A stretch of DNA of 64,000 nucleotides from Druceiella hillmani. Its lineage: Eukaryota; Arthropoda; Insecta; Lepidoptera; Hepialidae. Both the position numbers and the translations under genes were made by a program. Below are positions 1 through 13,074 of this stretch, one piece after another. Below the pieces are notes generated by a model, which saw only the letters and a list, made by a program, of their open reading frames with translations, searched no databases and was not told where the DNA came from. Positions within the stretch are counted from its first letter, which is position 1. Each line of letters starts with the position of its first letter. The stretch is from the NCBI GenBank assembly GCA_039881145.1, contig JAYKKI010000008.1, positions 35,503,501-35,567,500 on the forward strand, read 5' to 3'.

Positions 1-300
1 CAAACGCGCCGGAGATGTCCAGAAAAACAACAACTACGTCCTTATCTGGGTATGCATTTACCCAGGACAAAGGGTAGAGATCTCATCTGAAGTGGACACT
101 CCGTATCTAAATAGATTGACCGTACTGGAAGAATACGTCTACCGGGACATCTGTGCCGTAACCGTGTTGCTACCACTCGCTCGAGTAATTTCCCAAAGGT
201 CCGAAGGAGCGTAATGGGTCTATAAAACTTTGGATCGCTAGGCGTTTTCCCGCTAATCTTTGGTATGACCTTAAGTCTCCCCACCTTCCAGACCTTTGGT
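1..300 (-). pseudogene. R1-type reverse transcriptase N-terminal segment
   Basis: Minus-strand 284-120 reads KVIPKISGKTPSDP and then KFYRPITLLRTFGKLLERVV. This is the block that precedes RT motif A in R1/jockey-type enzymes (usual form: lpK.gk.p.dp..yRPItLL...gK.lErv). After a frame change, positions about 35-1 read VVVVFLDISGAF, which is motif A with the first catalytic Asp. The window ends there, so the YADD motif and thumb are not visible. A stop falls at 42-44 in the first frame. This is a degenerate but clear RT fragment. Confidence 0.8.
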
Positions 301-1059
301 AAGTGATCCTCGTTTTAGGAATGATTAAAAATCACTAGCATCTTAGGGGCTGGCGTCGCCCAAGCCGCTTTAACAATTCTATTATTAATCTAATAGAATC
401 AATCTAATACGTTAAGATTCCTACCGATGTTGTCTAACTCGGAACAACGTAGCTCCGGATCATAGGGATCATGCTAGCTGCATTTCAGATGAGCCGCTGC
501 TTGACTATGTAGAGAGCGGGATCATCATCAAAGAAAAGGGAGGTCAAAAGTTATTCCAAAAATTTCCCGGATATTCCCAGTCTAACTCCCATCGATTTTT
601 TTAAGACCGATAAAGACCAAAGATTTGAGGGGGTCCCGCACACTTCTGTACAGGCCACCCCATGGATCTGAGTTAGTTATTTTAGACAGGAAATCAAGTA
701 AATGAGAGGGCCTATCCCTCTTATCTTACATGTTTTAGTTACACCAGGTCTCTAACAAGGCTACTGGGTGAGCCTCCACTAATTTCCACATTTCCTGCTT
801 CAAGTTCTTTAACACTTTGGTAGATACGCCTTTTTTCTATAAACCTTCCGCAAGGCGTTTTCGAGACGACCCTGGACTGGAACTCAATAGCCATGTCATT
901 GGGGCAAACCGATTATGTTGGTTCTATTGGAATTATCGACATTTTCGTGGTAATTTTGATAGAATGGGTTTCAGTCTTGTCACCGTGTTCTGAATAAGGT
1001 GCTGGTTTGTGCCCCGTATCATGGTACTAGGGGCACCGGGATTCCGATGGAGAACAAAA

Positions 1060-1413
1060 TTGCTCTATATCCGCTCCACAATGCATTCGGTTCGACCCTC
1101 CAGCCATGCACACGCTCAGCAAACCCACTCGAGGCAAGAGTGACATAAATGTTACTCTCCCTCGGAGACCCAGAGAAAGTTACGGGCATCTCGGATAGGA
1201 ATACAGAATGCCATGCTGTTGGATTAAATCCTACAAGATTTCCTCGTTTAAGTTGGGGCGCCTTGAGAACCATATGCACGATTTTGCATTTGCGTCAGCA
1301 CAGATAATCAATAGTTTATGCTCAACAGAGCACAGAATGGTTTTGAAATGTTTGCAAAAACATTCGGTGGATATAGAGTATTGAAAAAACATACCAAAAA
1401 TAATATACTGCAA
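1060..1413 (-). pseudogene. R1-type APE endonuclease domain, broken
   Basis: Minus-strand translation of about 1320-1231 contains ICADANAKSCIW. This matches the conserved D-x-N-A-K-S segment of R1-clade endonucleases that holds a catalytic Asp/Asn pair. Further along, 1175-1065 reads NIYVTLASSGFAERVHGW followed by RVEPNALWSGYRAILF. That corresponds to the C-terminal part of the domain, where the usual catalytic S-D-H has become S-G-Y. The two halves lie in different frames, so there is at least one frameshift near 1231-1279. Loss of the SDH motif alone should abolish nicking. The assignment rests on motif recognition. Confidence 0.75.
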
Positions 1414-3470
1414 CGGACCTAAAGAAATCTATCCCATATCATTGTAACAACCAATACAAACACAATGCAAGAAGTCAAGTGTGGATAAATTCACAAGAGT
1501 AGACGTCGTTGTCGGTCGTGTTCCCCACATAAAATATTGGAGTGTTATATGTACTCGAGAGAAACTTGCTTTGCTCCCACAATTTGTTTAAAATGTTAAT
1601 CTGTTGTCAATATTTAATTACTTTGGAAGGTTTAGAATTACGTTTAATAGCTTTGATTGTTGCGTACATTTTATCTGTGAATAAAATAAAACTCTGTAAT
1701 TTGTATGTCAATACATAAAAGGTATTTACAAGAAACGATTTAGGAGCACATGCTACAACACAATAGTATTTTTTTTTAATTTTTATCTATTTGCGAGTCT
1801 GTTAATTTGTTAACGTACTACGCAAGAATAGCCAAATTATTTCAAAAAGTTTCCACTAGTGGATTTTGTAGTGCCTGGGGTAATATACAAGTTATATTAT
1901 ATCGCAATCAACCACCTAAAAATGAGAATTTCAGTACAAAGCGTTTTTATTTAAATAAATTTACTTATACCATTATAGTGATATAACTTCTTAATATTTT
2001 CTAAATGTCCACGCGAGAAAAGTTGTAAACATAACTCGTTTACACGTAAAACGTACTAAACTTAGCCAAAAAATATATATCCGGCTACCTTTTTATTTTG
2101 TTAGAAAGCGGTTACTGAAAGGCGCTGCCTTTCAGTTGTAAAACGAACTAAAGTTTTGTTGCGGAGTATATAAAAATTGGTAAGGAAAAATTTGATCTTT
2201 CAATTTTACTTGAATTTCAACAACTTGAATTTCGACAGATTGACTTAAATTTCGATCTTTCAAATTATGGATTTAAAGATATTTATGGGATTCGAACTTT
2301 AACTCTTTAAATGAACATAGTTAAACTTTTAGGTATATAATCCTCTTGTATTCCTAAATAATAAATTAACTAGAGGAGAACCATTGGTCGAGTGTCTATT
2401 TTCTCGTAATAAAATTGTGATGAGGCTGTATACGTACGCGCAATTAAAATTAATAAAAGAATTTTAATAAAAATTGTGCAGTTTTATATGGCAGTGCTGT
2501 GCAGTTTTAATTTGGCAAAATTTGCAATAGGATTATTATTAAACTTAAATATATAATTACAAATTAGTAAATACAATATCGTTATTATTTATCAGGGCAC
2601 TGTTTTACTTGAATGTAATGAGAATATGAAGAAATTTAGAAATGTGGGATATAGTAAACTTTTTATCATCAAAATTGATAGCTAAGCATAATTTAATGGA
2701 ATTACTCGGTCGAAAAATCCATGTAAAATGGCGAAGGTTGTCACGAATTGCTCTTTATATTTTATTAACCGTCGTATATAGATGAGGCAAAGTAGCTCCA
2801 TCTTAATTTAATGGAATACCTCCAAAAGTTCTTATTTGTTTTTCCTGAAAGCTTCATAAACATCACCCGCAGAAAAGGAAATAAATTAGTTCCCTGGAGA
2901 TTCGTCTCTAGTTCACCGCACGTATACGTTTATACGTACGAAATATCTGTTTACATGTAAATTATTGTTTACTTTTCATTTCTTCAACATATATTTTAAG
3001 GCTTTCCTCGGGAGATTGAATAGTTTATGCTTCTGAGATTCAATCATAATGTAGAATTATTATTCGGGGAAAAAAGTTGCTCTGAATAATTGAATTTGTG
3101 GATTGTTGCAAACTTAAAGCGGTAAATAGAAAAATTTATTTTTAAACGAAATTGTTTTTTTGAAAATACTTACATATTTGTATCTTACGAAGAATATCAG
3201 AGGAGTTAAAAAGTTAACAAAAAAAAAATAAGGAAAAAAAAAATTGGAGCCGTCATGGTACACCTGGCAGATGTGAAATATTCAAATTTTTTAAAATTTT
3301 TATACTGAAATATTTTAATTTGAACGAATTGAGACCGAAAAAATAAACAATCAGGTAATTGTTAACATTTTTAATTTAAATTTATTATTTTATTTTTATG
3401 AGATAATTTATCGCATCAATATTTTTAATCAATAATTAAAAATATACTTTTAATTTTATAATACTGTTGC
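1414..3470. other. AT-rich spacer, no gene recognised
   Basis: No coding similarity is seen. The block holds A/T runs and a short imperfect internal repeat near 2195-2275, where pieces resembling GATCTTTCAA and ACTTGAATTTC recur. It may include the decayed 5' untranslated part of the R1 copy next to 1413. Confidence 0.5.
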
Positions 3471-3473
3471 CTG

Positions 3474-3555
3474 ACAAGACGCAAAGCTGGTCGAATTAAA
3501 TTGAAGAGTCGACAAGACGCGTAGCTGACCGAATTAAGTCGCAAAGAACCGACAA
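3474..3555. repeat. Degenerate ~37-bp direct repeat, two to three units
   Basis: The unit begins GACAAGACGC, continues AGCTG..CGAATTAA, and recurs at about 3474, 3511 and (shortened) 3548. The units are diverged. A 12-bp sequence, GATGTGAAATAT, lies upstream near 3270 and recurs inverted near 3625-3636. The block could therefore be the inside of a small old inverted-repeat element, but no clean ends were found. Confidence 0.5.
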
Positions 3556-3944
3556 AAAGCAAAGGTGCATGGCATGTTGCAACGTGCATAGGAACGTTCC
3601 AACTCCCATCCAAATGCGCCATTAGATATTTCACATCGAAATAGATTTCTAATGGTATATGGTATTTGAATATTACACAATATTAGTTCTGTAAAATACC
3701 GTTACCAAGCTTTAAAGGTGAATAAACTTTTTGATAAGAAAGTTACAATTTTGCTTCTTGAATAAATAAAAATTAGTTAATAACTCTTATTAGAAACTAC
3801 TTTAAAACCATTTTGGAATCTTTGAAATTGACTACTTGCACGATAACGAGATAAATATGCATACCGTAAATGTTTACACTTGGACTCAATTTTAATATGA
3901 CAAAATATATTTCAGAATTATTAATAGTAAAATTTATTCTATTC

Positions 3945-3951
3945 TATATAT

Positions 3952-4044
<93 letters not shown>
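3945..4044. repeat. (TA)n microsatellite
   Basis: About 100 bp of nearly pure TA dinucleotides with occasional TAA interruptions. Confidence 0.95.
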
Positions 4045-4050
<6 letters not shown>

Positions 4051-4512
4051 CCCGCACGTTCGGTTGTTAATATTTCACAATATAAATACAGATCGATATG
4101 AACAAATAATATATATATACATATATTTATAAACAGGAAACTTAATCTGAATAAACTACGATAATATAGTGAAAACTGTGAATTATATAAAACAAAATTT
4201 CACACTAAACTTATTATACGTAACATTCTATTTTTATATTCACGCTTATTATCGCACTACCTAGTGTGAACGTAATTTAAAATATTAAAATATATAGGGA
4301 TATAAAAAATTCCTCCTGAAGCACTTTATTTCGGGAAAGGATTTGCCAGTGTTAACTAATTTTATTTCTCACAGCATGCTTTCTCTATGGAGGGCAAATT
4401 TATCTTGAAGGAGAATCCAAGGAACATTAACAACATAGCTCCATAAAAGGAGCTTTAACATATGCATTGAAAAAATTAATATATATAAGAACCTCTGAAG
4501 ATTTGTTGATAC

Positions 4513-4556
4513 GGTTAGTACTTGAGGCAAAAGGTTAGTACTTGAGGCAAAAGGTA
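4513..4556. repeat. Exact 20-bp tandem duplication
   Basis: GGTTAGTACTTGAGGCAAAA occurs twice head to tail (4513-4532 and 4533-4552), followed by the first bases of a third unit. The two copies are identical, so this is a recent local duplication or replication slippage. Confidence 0.9.
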
Positions 4557-4558
4557 AA

Positions 4559-4636
4559 AGAATCTCCAGGGAAGCGCTCCGTTTTAGTCTTCTACGGTTT
4601 ATGTTCACAGAACACGGGCGCTTTCAAAGAAATACG
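4559..4636. repeat. Dispersed repeat, copy 1 (mate near 19.0 kb)
   Basis: The segment contains TCCAGGGAAG, then CTTCTACGGTTTATG, then TTTCAAAGAAA. The same order with similar spacing recurs at 19002-19077 in the same orientation. On the minus strand both can be read as a short peptide-like stretch (INRRR...SLEI). The repeat family is not identified. Confidence 0.55.
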
Positions 4637-4639
4637 GAA

Positions 4640-6524
4640 TATTCATAGGTATGATTCCAAATTACATAGTTTATGTTATTACAATATTTGCCAATAATTT
4701 TACACCTGTGAAAGACATGCTATCTAATATATTTATGTTAATTAGAAATTGATATTAATGTTGTAAATATTTTTGTACAAATAATAGGTATCCTTAAATT
4801 GTTCTACGTGTCTAAGTATTTACGGAATCATAGTAATGTAGTGGGAGTTGTACTGGTACTTAACTGGTTTTTGGAGTTCAGAAGGAAACATGGAACCCTG
4901 TTAGATCCCTCTCTTGTCCCTCTCTCCGTGTATCACAGCCGTTTTTCTCAGAAATCGGTTGGCAGAGAAATTTTTAATATAATATTAAAACATGTTAACT
5001 CGTCCATACCTCAACAGCTAATGCCCAAAGATATTAAAATCCCATATATAGTTTGGTTTATCATTTTATATTTATCTATATAAGTAAATATATACACACA
5101 CAGTGTCCAGAAATAAAGGTCCGACAAAGAAAGACGCTATTCGTTGGTTATATAGGAATAAATTGTCATTAAAATAAAATGTAAAACACGCCGTTTTTCT
5201 ACTCGAGTCCAAAGAAAATATTACAACATTAAAATTGTCTGATTCTGAATCAAAACTGTAAATCGGCAAAGCATTATTTTTTACTGTCTTTCAATTTATC
5301 CAACTTCACTCTGTTACGTTTCACAACTTCAAAATCAGAAAAAGGTTTTCCGTTTTAACTGGCTTAACTACGCAATACACAACAAAACAAAACATACATT
5401 CGTTTGTAAACATTTGTTTTCAACAGTTTCCGATTTCCAACTGATGTTCCTAAATGAAAGACGCTCACTTTGAAAAGATCGTACTATATAAAGGAGTAGG
5501 GCATAATCACAGTGGTAACGTTTTCTATCCGATAACTCCATGTTGACGCAACGTTGACCACAGTTATACCTTACTAGATTGGGTAAAGTAATCTCTCTTG
5601 CGATATATCAACAAACCAGAAATGATTCCTTGTTTTTAAACGTAACATTTTTTAACGCAGATACTATAAAGATGCGTTACATTTTTTTTTATTAATAATA
5701 CAGTGTCGTAATGCTTTCGCATTTGGAATAGCGTTTAGAGATATCTTGGATTTAGAAAAGATAATTCCTTAATAAGTTTTGTTATTATATATGTATGGAA
5801 TGTAGCCTTAAACGTTACGTAAAACAATAGTAAAAAGCTGTCTTCATACTTATGTATTTCCTTGATTTCACTCAAAAATATAAAGTTATAATTATTAAAG
5901 TATAATTTTATGTTGGTTTTGTTTTTGCTAATATAAAATTGACTTGCTAATCAAAATCGTAATCAAAAATCAAACATCTTTTTTTTAGGACCTAAAAATT
6001 TCGAATGAAATGCCTAAAAACTTCGTAAGGTATACATTTTTTCTCTTAAATATATGTTTAGTATTATATTCTAATGTTGTATATCTACCTTACAAACTAC
6101 AATGACATAACATTTTTTTATAAATAATAATTTAAATTAAAAATAAACGCAATGAATATTCTATAATAAGCATAACAATAAGAACTGAATGTATTTGGAC
6201 GAAACGAAGTTCTAGTTATACAAATTTAGCGATTCATCTGACAAACATTTAACAGTGTAAGCCATTTTCTCTCACCCATTTTTATGTGACGAGCCAATAA
6301 AAAAAAAAAGTTAAGTAAAAAGCCTTCTCATCTATTTAATCTATAATAGAATTGAAATATTACATTTAATTTAACGTTAATCATTTCAAAGAAATTAGGG
6401 CTTAATTATTAAACTGTAAGTTTATTTTTTCATGTTGTTATTACCTTGTAATATTTATTTTTAAGTTACTTCATACATAAATATCTTCATAAACGAATGT
6501 TTTGTAGGCAGGTCTTATTTTTTG
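4640..6524. other. AT-rich spacer with a promoter-like patch, no gene recognised
   Basis: No recognisable protein is encoded. Near 5485 a TATATAAAGG box is followed about 20 bp later by ATCACAGT. This resembles an arthropod TATA/initiator arrangement, but nothing coding follows, so it may be coincidence. The rest is A/T-rich sequence with a few homopolymer runs. Confidence 0.45.
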
Positions 6525-6590
6525 GATATATTGCGACCCCCTTTAATAACAAACGCAACCCCCAGGTTGAGAAAAGATGGTGCTAGCTGT
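6525..6590 (+). mobile_element. Probable terminal segment of a hAT (Charlie/SPIN-like) element
   Basis: ATTGCGACCCCC is followed about 35 bp later by CCCCCAGGTTGAGAA. This resembles the 3' ends of Charlie/SPIN-type hAT transposons, which end in a close variant of CCCCCAGGTTGAGAACCGCTG. If so, the element body lies to the left and ends near 6580. I did not find the matching left end or a transposase, so it is at best an old, possibly solo, end. Confidence 0.35.
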
Positions 6591-7095
6591 AGATGTATGC
6601 ATAGATTATATGTATTAAACCTCTCTTTGTAAACAACAATCAGTCAAACGCCGCACTTTGAATGTATCGTGTCGTTTATTGATTTATATTCAACGTATTT
6701 CGATTTTCTGGAGCGTATCAGCGTTTGTTTTTGTGAAATAATTGTTACTAAAATTACTTTTTGTGTAATACTTTCCAAACGTGAAAAATGTAGTGGATTG
6801 AGTGGTTTCCGCAGAACTAATATATGAGTGAGTACATTGATAATATTATTTATTAAGTTTTATTAATTATATTGCATGTTATTTAACCGTTCAATTAAAT
6901 CAAAATACTCGCCATGTATAAAATACTTATTATAATATACAAGGTCCCGCGAGGCCGCTTGCACGTTCGCGGGTTATTTCACCGATCGGCGCTGAACAAT
7001 GCGCGCAAGTATAGTATGTACGAAAAAGATGACAGACGATTATGAACATTATTTTCAATTTTCTGAAAAAGTTATCTTTTAAATTTTATTTTAAC

Positions 7096-7098
<3 letters not shown>

Positions 7099-7133
<35 letters not shown>

Positions 7134-7171
7134 CGTGTGTGTGTGTGTGTCTGTGTGTGTGTGTGTCTGTG

Positions 7172-7206
<35 letters not shown>

Positions 7207-7207
7207 G
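7099..7207. repeat. Compound (TA)n/(TG)n microsatellite
   Basis: A TA run (7099-7131) is followed by a TG run with TC interruptions (about 7132-7172) and a second TA run up to 7207. Confidence 0.95.
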
Positions 7208-7209
7208 CA

Positions 7210-7847
7210 CACACCCACATACCTATATTATCATCCCTACTACATTATAGTGAATATCATTAAATGTGTATTTAGTTACGAAGTCCATATCAGCAATAAG
7301 CTATGTAAAATAAAGTAATTTTAGTTTAAATTAGGTACAGAACAGTCGATGCCCGAGTCAGACTCGAATCTCACCCGTTTTTTTAATTAAAACTTTTATC
7401 ATTTCAAATACACGATAAGCATGTTTTTACTTAATTCGGTCGCGAATTTATTATATATGCGAGGAATAATAACTTAAGACTTTATTATTCAAAAGATACT
7501 TTGAAATTTGTTTTTTTCCAGCACAAATTTAAGCGTATCTTGATAGATTAGCAAAACAACCCGAGTTGTATATTTACAATTCTGGGTCTTCTATATGGGA
7601 TCATGAAAAAAACAGTCACGCTAACAAGCATATCACAGGCAGATCATCCTACACATTTTTACTTTTAAAACCCATCCACTTCTACTTGGCAATAGGAATC
7701 ATACTACTACTATTATAAGAAGAATTATTTATTGAAAAAGGTGTTAATTGTGAGGAGAACTCGCATAATGAGGATTCCGTACTCAATACACACCAACATT
7801 TCTTAATATTACATAAATTATTATTCACCATATGTATGTATATATTT

Positions 7848-7901
<54 letters not shown>

Positions 7902-10185
7902 TACACGATATATATAATTTTAATTTATCGAATGTTGTATTCGCTGATTCGAAAATTTTTATATAAATACTTTTTAGTATTAATATTTTTGAGTATGGTC
8001 AAATAATTTCTGAGAAAAATAGCTATAACCTATGCACGTATGTAAACGGATCGGAGATATGCGAGTGATCTAATAAGGGTTTTTTTTTCTTTTGCAATAC
8101 GAAACCCCAAAGGCTTCAGTATTTCCCAATATAAACATTTTATATATAAATTATATTAGAGTGATTCTTCAAATTCTCGTTTCGAATTAATTTTTCTCAC
8201 ACAAGAAGTTTTGATGATATAATTATTTCAGCTACGGTTTAATCTATCGCTCACCTGCACAGTTAGAGTGGTGCAAAAAAATAACACAGATTTTATTAAA
8301 AAATGTACGTCGATTTTCGGCGAGGCGGTTGAAAGACGGCTGCCAGTTGCCGTATGGTCATTAATAAAGTTTAATCCCAAACAAGATGAAATGTGAAAAA
8401 CAACAAACCTTTCAAGCAAGTCTCGAATATTCTGTGATATTTTAACACCGAAGTTTTTTAAGACGAAAATTCAGTGGTTTCTTATATTCCCGTTAGTCGT
8501 GCTGGCTCCGGTCTAGTGGTTCTGGTATTTATTTCTGGAAAAATTAAGGTGGGATGTTTACATGAACGTTAATGAATAAATAATTTTCTTTGTAATATGT
8601 GTGAAAATAGTCTTGTTACGATATTTTAAATTCTTAAAATATGCTAGTTTTTGTGTTTAGAAACAAATTATTATATTACTTACATATTATCAAAAGGTAA
8701 TACTTCGCATTATTTCCAATCTTTCTTATAATGTGAATAAGTCATATGACTTAAGTTAGTTGTGGCGTGACAGTAAGATTCAAAGCGTATTACAAAAAAG
8801 GTTTAATAATAATTTTTTTTCTTTCAAAATGTTAATATAACATAATTTTATAATGACTTTGTTTTTTAGACAAATCGCTCGACGCGTTTTTGAAATTACA
8901 TTAAGTGTGGTGAAATTACTATTTTTCTTATAATGTTAATCGTACAATTTTTGAGAGAAATTGTTATCAAAACTAAACGGTAAATATTTTTTATATATAA
9001 AAATAAGTTACATATTTTAGTTTGTGTAGTAAACAAAAATTCAGCAAATTTTGTGGACACCGCGTTTTACGCGACAACTACCTTGATATATTCAGGTGTT
9101 AAAATGTATAATTTTTAAGATATTTCTTATTTATTCTGGATGTCTTACATTCAGGAAAACAATTGTCTTTCAAAATTTTCTAAAATTAATTGAATTTGCC
9201 GGAATGAAGTGAACAGAACATGTCAACAATTTCTTACAAATATTAAAAACAGAAAATATAGATTTGAAAATTTTGCAAACATTTATTTTGAATGTTATCC
9301 TTAAGATTAATATAAATCAGCCTGAATTTCTTAAAACCCTGATAAGCACTTGCGCGAAATTGGACTTCATCAGCTAACGTTCCTGGAAATCTATTTTAAC
9401 TTTCTTGCTAACTTTGTTAGATTATTACAGTAAAAGCCAGAAAGACATTTTATAATCAGAATCCTAAATTCCACACCGTTGACAAATAATTATTAATTTT
9501 AATCAAATGTTTGGAATATTTTCTTTCTATTAATTCTAAATGATTTATTAAAATATGAAAATATGCAGATTCATAATTTCTAAAGAACACAATTGTCAAA
9601 GAGATTCATCTTCCCAAGTGTACCATAGTTTTTAAAATCTTAAAGTTAGGCGGATAGTTCCAAAACTTACATAATACCTATTTGCACAATATCGTATCTC
9701 AGACGTACCAAACTAATTAATTGAAGGGGAGTAACTAGTAAAAATAAAACTAATAAACATGAGCTTGTAAGTGCAAGAGAAAATTAGATGTACTCTTGAT
9801 TCTATCTTTATATTTTTATTTGATATCTTACTGATTTTAGCTAAATACTTCTTGACCATGCTAGTTGACAACTGTTTACCGAAACATAAAATATAGAAAA
9901 ATTTATATAAAATATAGAAAATTTTCACCGATGAGATTTTTTATTTCACAACATCAGCCCGAAGAAATAAAAAATAAATGACATTCCAAAAGACCTGTCT
10001 ACAGTTTTTATGAAATAACTATTAGTATATAAATTGTTGTTTACTATCTGTTTCATCTCAGTACATTTTAAAGACAACTTTGCTTACAATTTTTCCGATT
10101 GACATTTAGTCATAGATAAATAGCCCTCACAAAATATAACTTATGACAGTTTATTTCTGTCAATGTATACTTTCTTACTTTTTTT
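7210..10185. other. AT-rich spacer with a (TA)n tract at 7831-7900; no gene recognised
   Basis: Open frames here are short and low-complexity and match no family I know. A pure TA tract fills about 7855-7900. At 8503-8535 a tRNA box-A-like string (GGTCTAGTGGTT) could be a SINE head, but no box B follows at the right distance. Confidence 0.45.
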
Positions 10186-10190
10186 TAATT

Positions 10191-10224
10191 ATTTACTCAG
10201 ACGAGATATCTCATCTGAGTAAAT
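10191..10224. repeat. 34-bp near-perfect palindrome
   Basis: ATTTACTCAGACGAGATATC and its downstream half form a palindrome centred on GATATC with one mismatched pair. A-rich and T-rich flanks extend the symmetry imperfectly to about 10180-10242. It could form a hairpin in RNA or a cruciform in DNA. No function is assigned. Confidence 0.8.
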
Positions 10225-10759
10225 GAAGAAAATTAAAAAATATAATATTTTTTAAGGTTCCGTAGGCAAATCTTAAAAATGGAACATTTGTAAATTTGTT
10301 ATACCTGTGTTCTTCTGCCACGTTATAATGTTTTAAAAAAGACCTGGGGAATTATGCGAGTGCATAGAAAAGTTATTTTTGATTATTTTTTAAGTTTCTC
10401 CTGCGGTTTTCTTCTAGGAACTGGAAAGTAATTTTCTTACATGATTCATCCAGTGGAATATCAGTGAAGTGACTTCTTCAAATTGTAATCAAAAATGTTT
10501 AGTAATATATCTTTATATCACATTTCATTCGCGAAATATAGTCTCAATATATTTTTGCAGTATGCTACCCTTTTCCCGAATAATTTTTAAACACTACTTT
10601 CAAAAACCTTAAACAAAATCATGATAACGATATTCATTCAATAAACGATTCAATGCAAAAGTTATTTCCTTCAATTTATTCTACGAAATTAAAGATATAT
10701 ATTCAACTAAATTATATGCTTTTAGCCAATGATAGGTATACTAGGCATCAGATTTGTAT

Positions 10760-11405
10760 AGTTAAAACCGACCAAGTGCGAATTGGACTCGCGCACGAAG
10801 GGTTCTGTATCACTAAACAAAATTAAACTTATAAATTTTTATTTCTCAAAGACACTGCGAAAAATTATGTCATTGCTGCGGTCAGTACCAAATAAATATC
10901 ATGTTTCAAAAACTATAATTGTCATTGAAACTTAGTTTATTTTAAGTTCTACTATTTTAAAAACTAATTTTTTTCACAGTTTTACAAACTTCAGTTGAAA
11001 AGACACACTCTTTAAGATTTTAGAAGCGCATATCTCATTAACTATTGACTTTAATAAAAAAATATTTCGGAATCTCTATATCATTGTTGAGATCTATCTA
11101 ACGAATATTCCATATCATTTTTAAGATCTATCTAAAAAGTCCAGTGCATATAGATATGTGAGGTATCCCCATGTCTATATGCGCTTGACTTTTCTCAATC
11201 CTTCAGTAACATGTATCGAGTGCCATCTTTAATATAATTTTTTTTAAATTCCACTATTTTATTGGCTACTATCCAAAATTTCATCTATATAGTACCAATC
11301 GTTTCCAAGTAAAATAGCTGTGACGTACAGATAGACAAACGCATAGACGAACGAAACAAAATTATAAGGATTTCGTTTTTCGATATGATTACAGAACCCT
11401 AAAAC
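10760..11405 (+). repeat. Lepidoptera-type interspersed repeat, complete-looking copy
   Basis: The start, GACCAAGTGCGAATTGGACT then CGCGCACGAAGGGTTCTGTA, closely resembles the start of a repeat I recall as abundant across lepidopteran genomes (form: CAAGTGCGAGTCGGACTCGC). The end has the family's usual tail: a GACAGA/GACAAAC-like run at 11325-11350, then TTCGTTTTTCGATATG and ACAGAACCCTAAAA. Its length is about 645 bp with no coding capacity. I am not certain of its class (SINE-like, MITE-like or a LINE 3' end). Confidence 0.65.
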
Positions 11406-13065
11406 ACATTAGTGTTTTTAAACACTAATAAAAATATTACGTGCCCTTAAATGCTTAAACCTTTGTGTTCAATTTACAATCTGCTTGTCAAACTAAAATT
11501 GTCTATTACAAAAAATTATTAAACAAGCTCATTGTAAGTTGCTAGAAATGCAATTAATAAAATATGCATTTTAATGGAGAATGTAGTGGTATGTGCTTTA
11601 ACATTAGTGATGCACATACATCAAGCTAGAGTTTACTGCTTGCATCTAATTCCGCTGGTTGTAAGTTGTAAATTTATTTACATTTTGATTTACTTTTCAA
11701 ATCGTTTGCACCTCGTCCTCGATAGGACTAGAGTTTGACTTTAAAAAATTAGATATTCAAAAGTCTTCATCACCTTGAAAATGATTATTTCCTTGGATTT
11801 CCTAAAATAAGGCATTTTATTTTATTAATTTGAGAAACATCCATTCAAATTTCGTTTATGATTTCAAGTTGGTGCTAAGTATGTGTATGGAAAGGAAATA
11901 TTGTACGTATACTTATGTACGCACGTTAAAAGTTATACTTCTTCGGCATAATACAAGAATAACTTTCTTTGGCAAATAAACAATTAAAAGATATAAAATA
12001 ATAAAGGTTAATAAAAGGAATGGACGATAATTATAAAAACGGTTGGCAAAATCTAAATTTAAATAAAAAATTAAATTTTGAAATAATTTGTATTTTATGA
12101 TACTAATAAATATCAAAACTTAACCTTACTTACAGAAATACACTTAAAATATTTTTAAAAGCTTTTAACCATTATTTCTCTAACAAATGTTCATAATAAA
12201 TACATATTTTTTATATAGATATAACTTAGATTTACATCAATATAAAAAAGTGTTAAGTTTTTTCAAATACCTCAATAACTATTATGAATATATTATAGGT
12301 CACTATACCCATCTTTAGTCAGCAATTTCATCCTGTCGATTTTTGTTTCATCGTGCGCGCGCATCGTAAAATTTCACTCGCATCATTTTTTTATAATGAG
12401 CCTAAAGAAATATAACTTCTAAAATGCAATGTCCAAATGCAGTAATAGTCTTATTCTTTTATTGTAACATATCTACCGAATTGTAAATAACAAAAATGCA
12501 ATTTAAAAAGTAATGGTACATGTATTATTCCGGAAGTCTGTATATTCACCTCTTTAATTGCTTCTAATAATTATTTAAACCGTATAAAATATACGAAATT
12601 GAAAATAAGTCGATATAAATAAATATACTTTATTTGAAAACTATGGACATATTGTCATGAAAGGTATATTTTTCAAAGAAATTGAGAGAAAATTCTTACT
12701 TGCAAACTCAAAAAAGCTATCTTGATAAACACTGTTGTTAATACCAATTTCCAAGATAACATTGCAGACGAAATTATGTAAATATCATACGAAGTAAGCA
12801 ATACGCAGAGTCAACAAGAAACTTCAGACAATTTTAGTTGAGGGCGGCCTACTCGCGTTCACCCTTCCCCGAAGATATCTTCAATCTTATTTGAATATAA
12901 AATGTTTATTGTTATTTTGATGGGTCGAAATATTCTATTTCGCCTTGCATAACAATTTTACTATGCGGGTGCCGAAAGATAAGCGGATCATAACTTTGCG
13001 AATAATGATCTTGCGGCTTCGTATCGCGTAAATAAAATAACAATTTTTCAAAGAGGCAGTGTCAA
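11406..13065. other. AT-rich spacer, no gene recognised
   Basis: Nothing coding is recognised. There are scattered A/T runs and a short CG-rich string near 12350 (GTGCGCGCGCATCG). Confidence 0.45.
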
Positions 13066-13074
13066 CGCGGATGT

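Larger units (their letters stand above)
1..1413 (-). mobile_element. R1-clade non-LTR retrotransposon relic, cut by the left window edge
   Basis: Read on the minus strand, this block has the domain order of an R1-type LINE ORF2: endonuclease first (about 1413-1060), then reverse transcriptase (about 300-1). Both domains are in broken frames. R1-clade elements nick target DNA with an APE-type endonuclease and prime reverse transcription there. The copy is a fossil with many stops, and the rest of the RT lies beyond the left edge. Its 5' limit is unclear, since nothing coding is recognised upstream of about 1413. A related APE-type LINE clade cannot be excluded, but the RT wording fits R1-like elements best. 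Confidence 0.8.

Noticed and set aside
5485..5515. TATA box plus initiator-like sequence
   Set aside because: Nothing coding or conserved follows; expected by chance in AT-rich DNA.
7345..7380. Box-B-like GACTCGAATCT followed by a T-run (possible tRNA 3' half)
   Set aside because: No matching box A upstream and no acceptor stem pairing.
8503..8535. tRNA box-A-like GGTCTAGTGGTT (possible SINE or tRNA)
   Set aside because: No box B at a suitable distance and no cloverleaf could be drawn.
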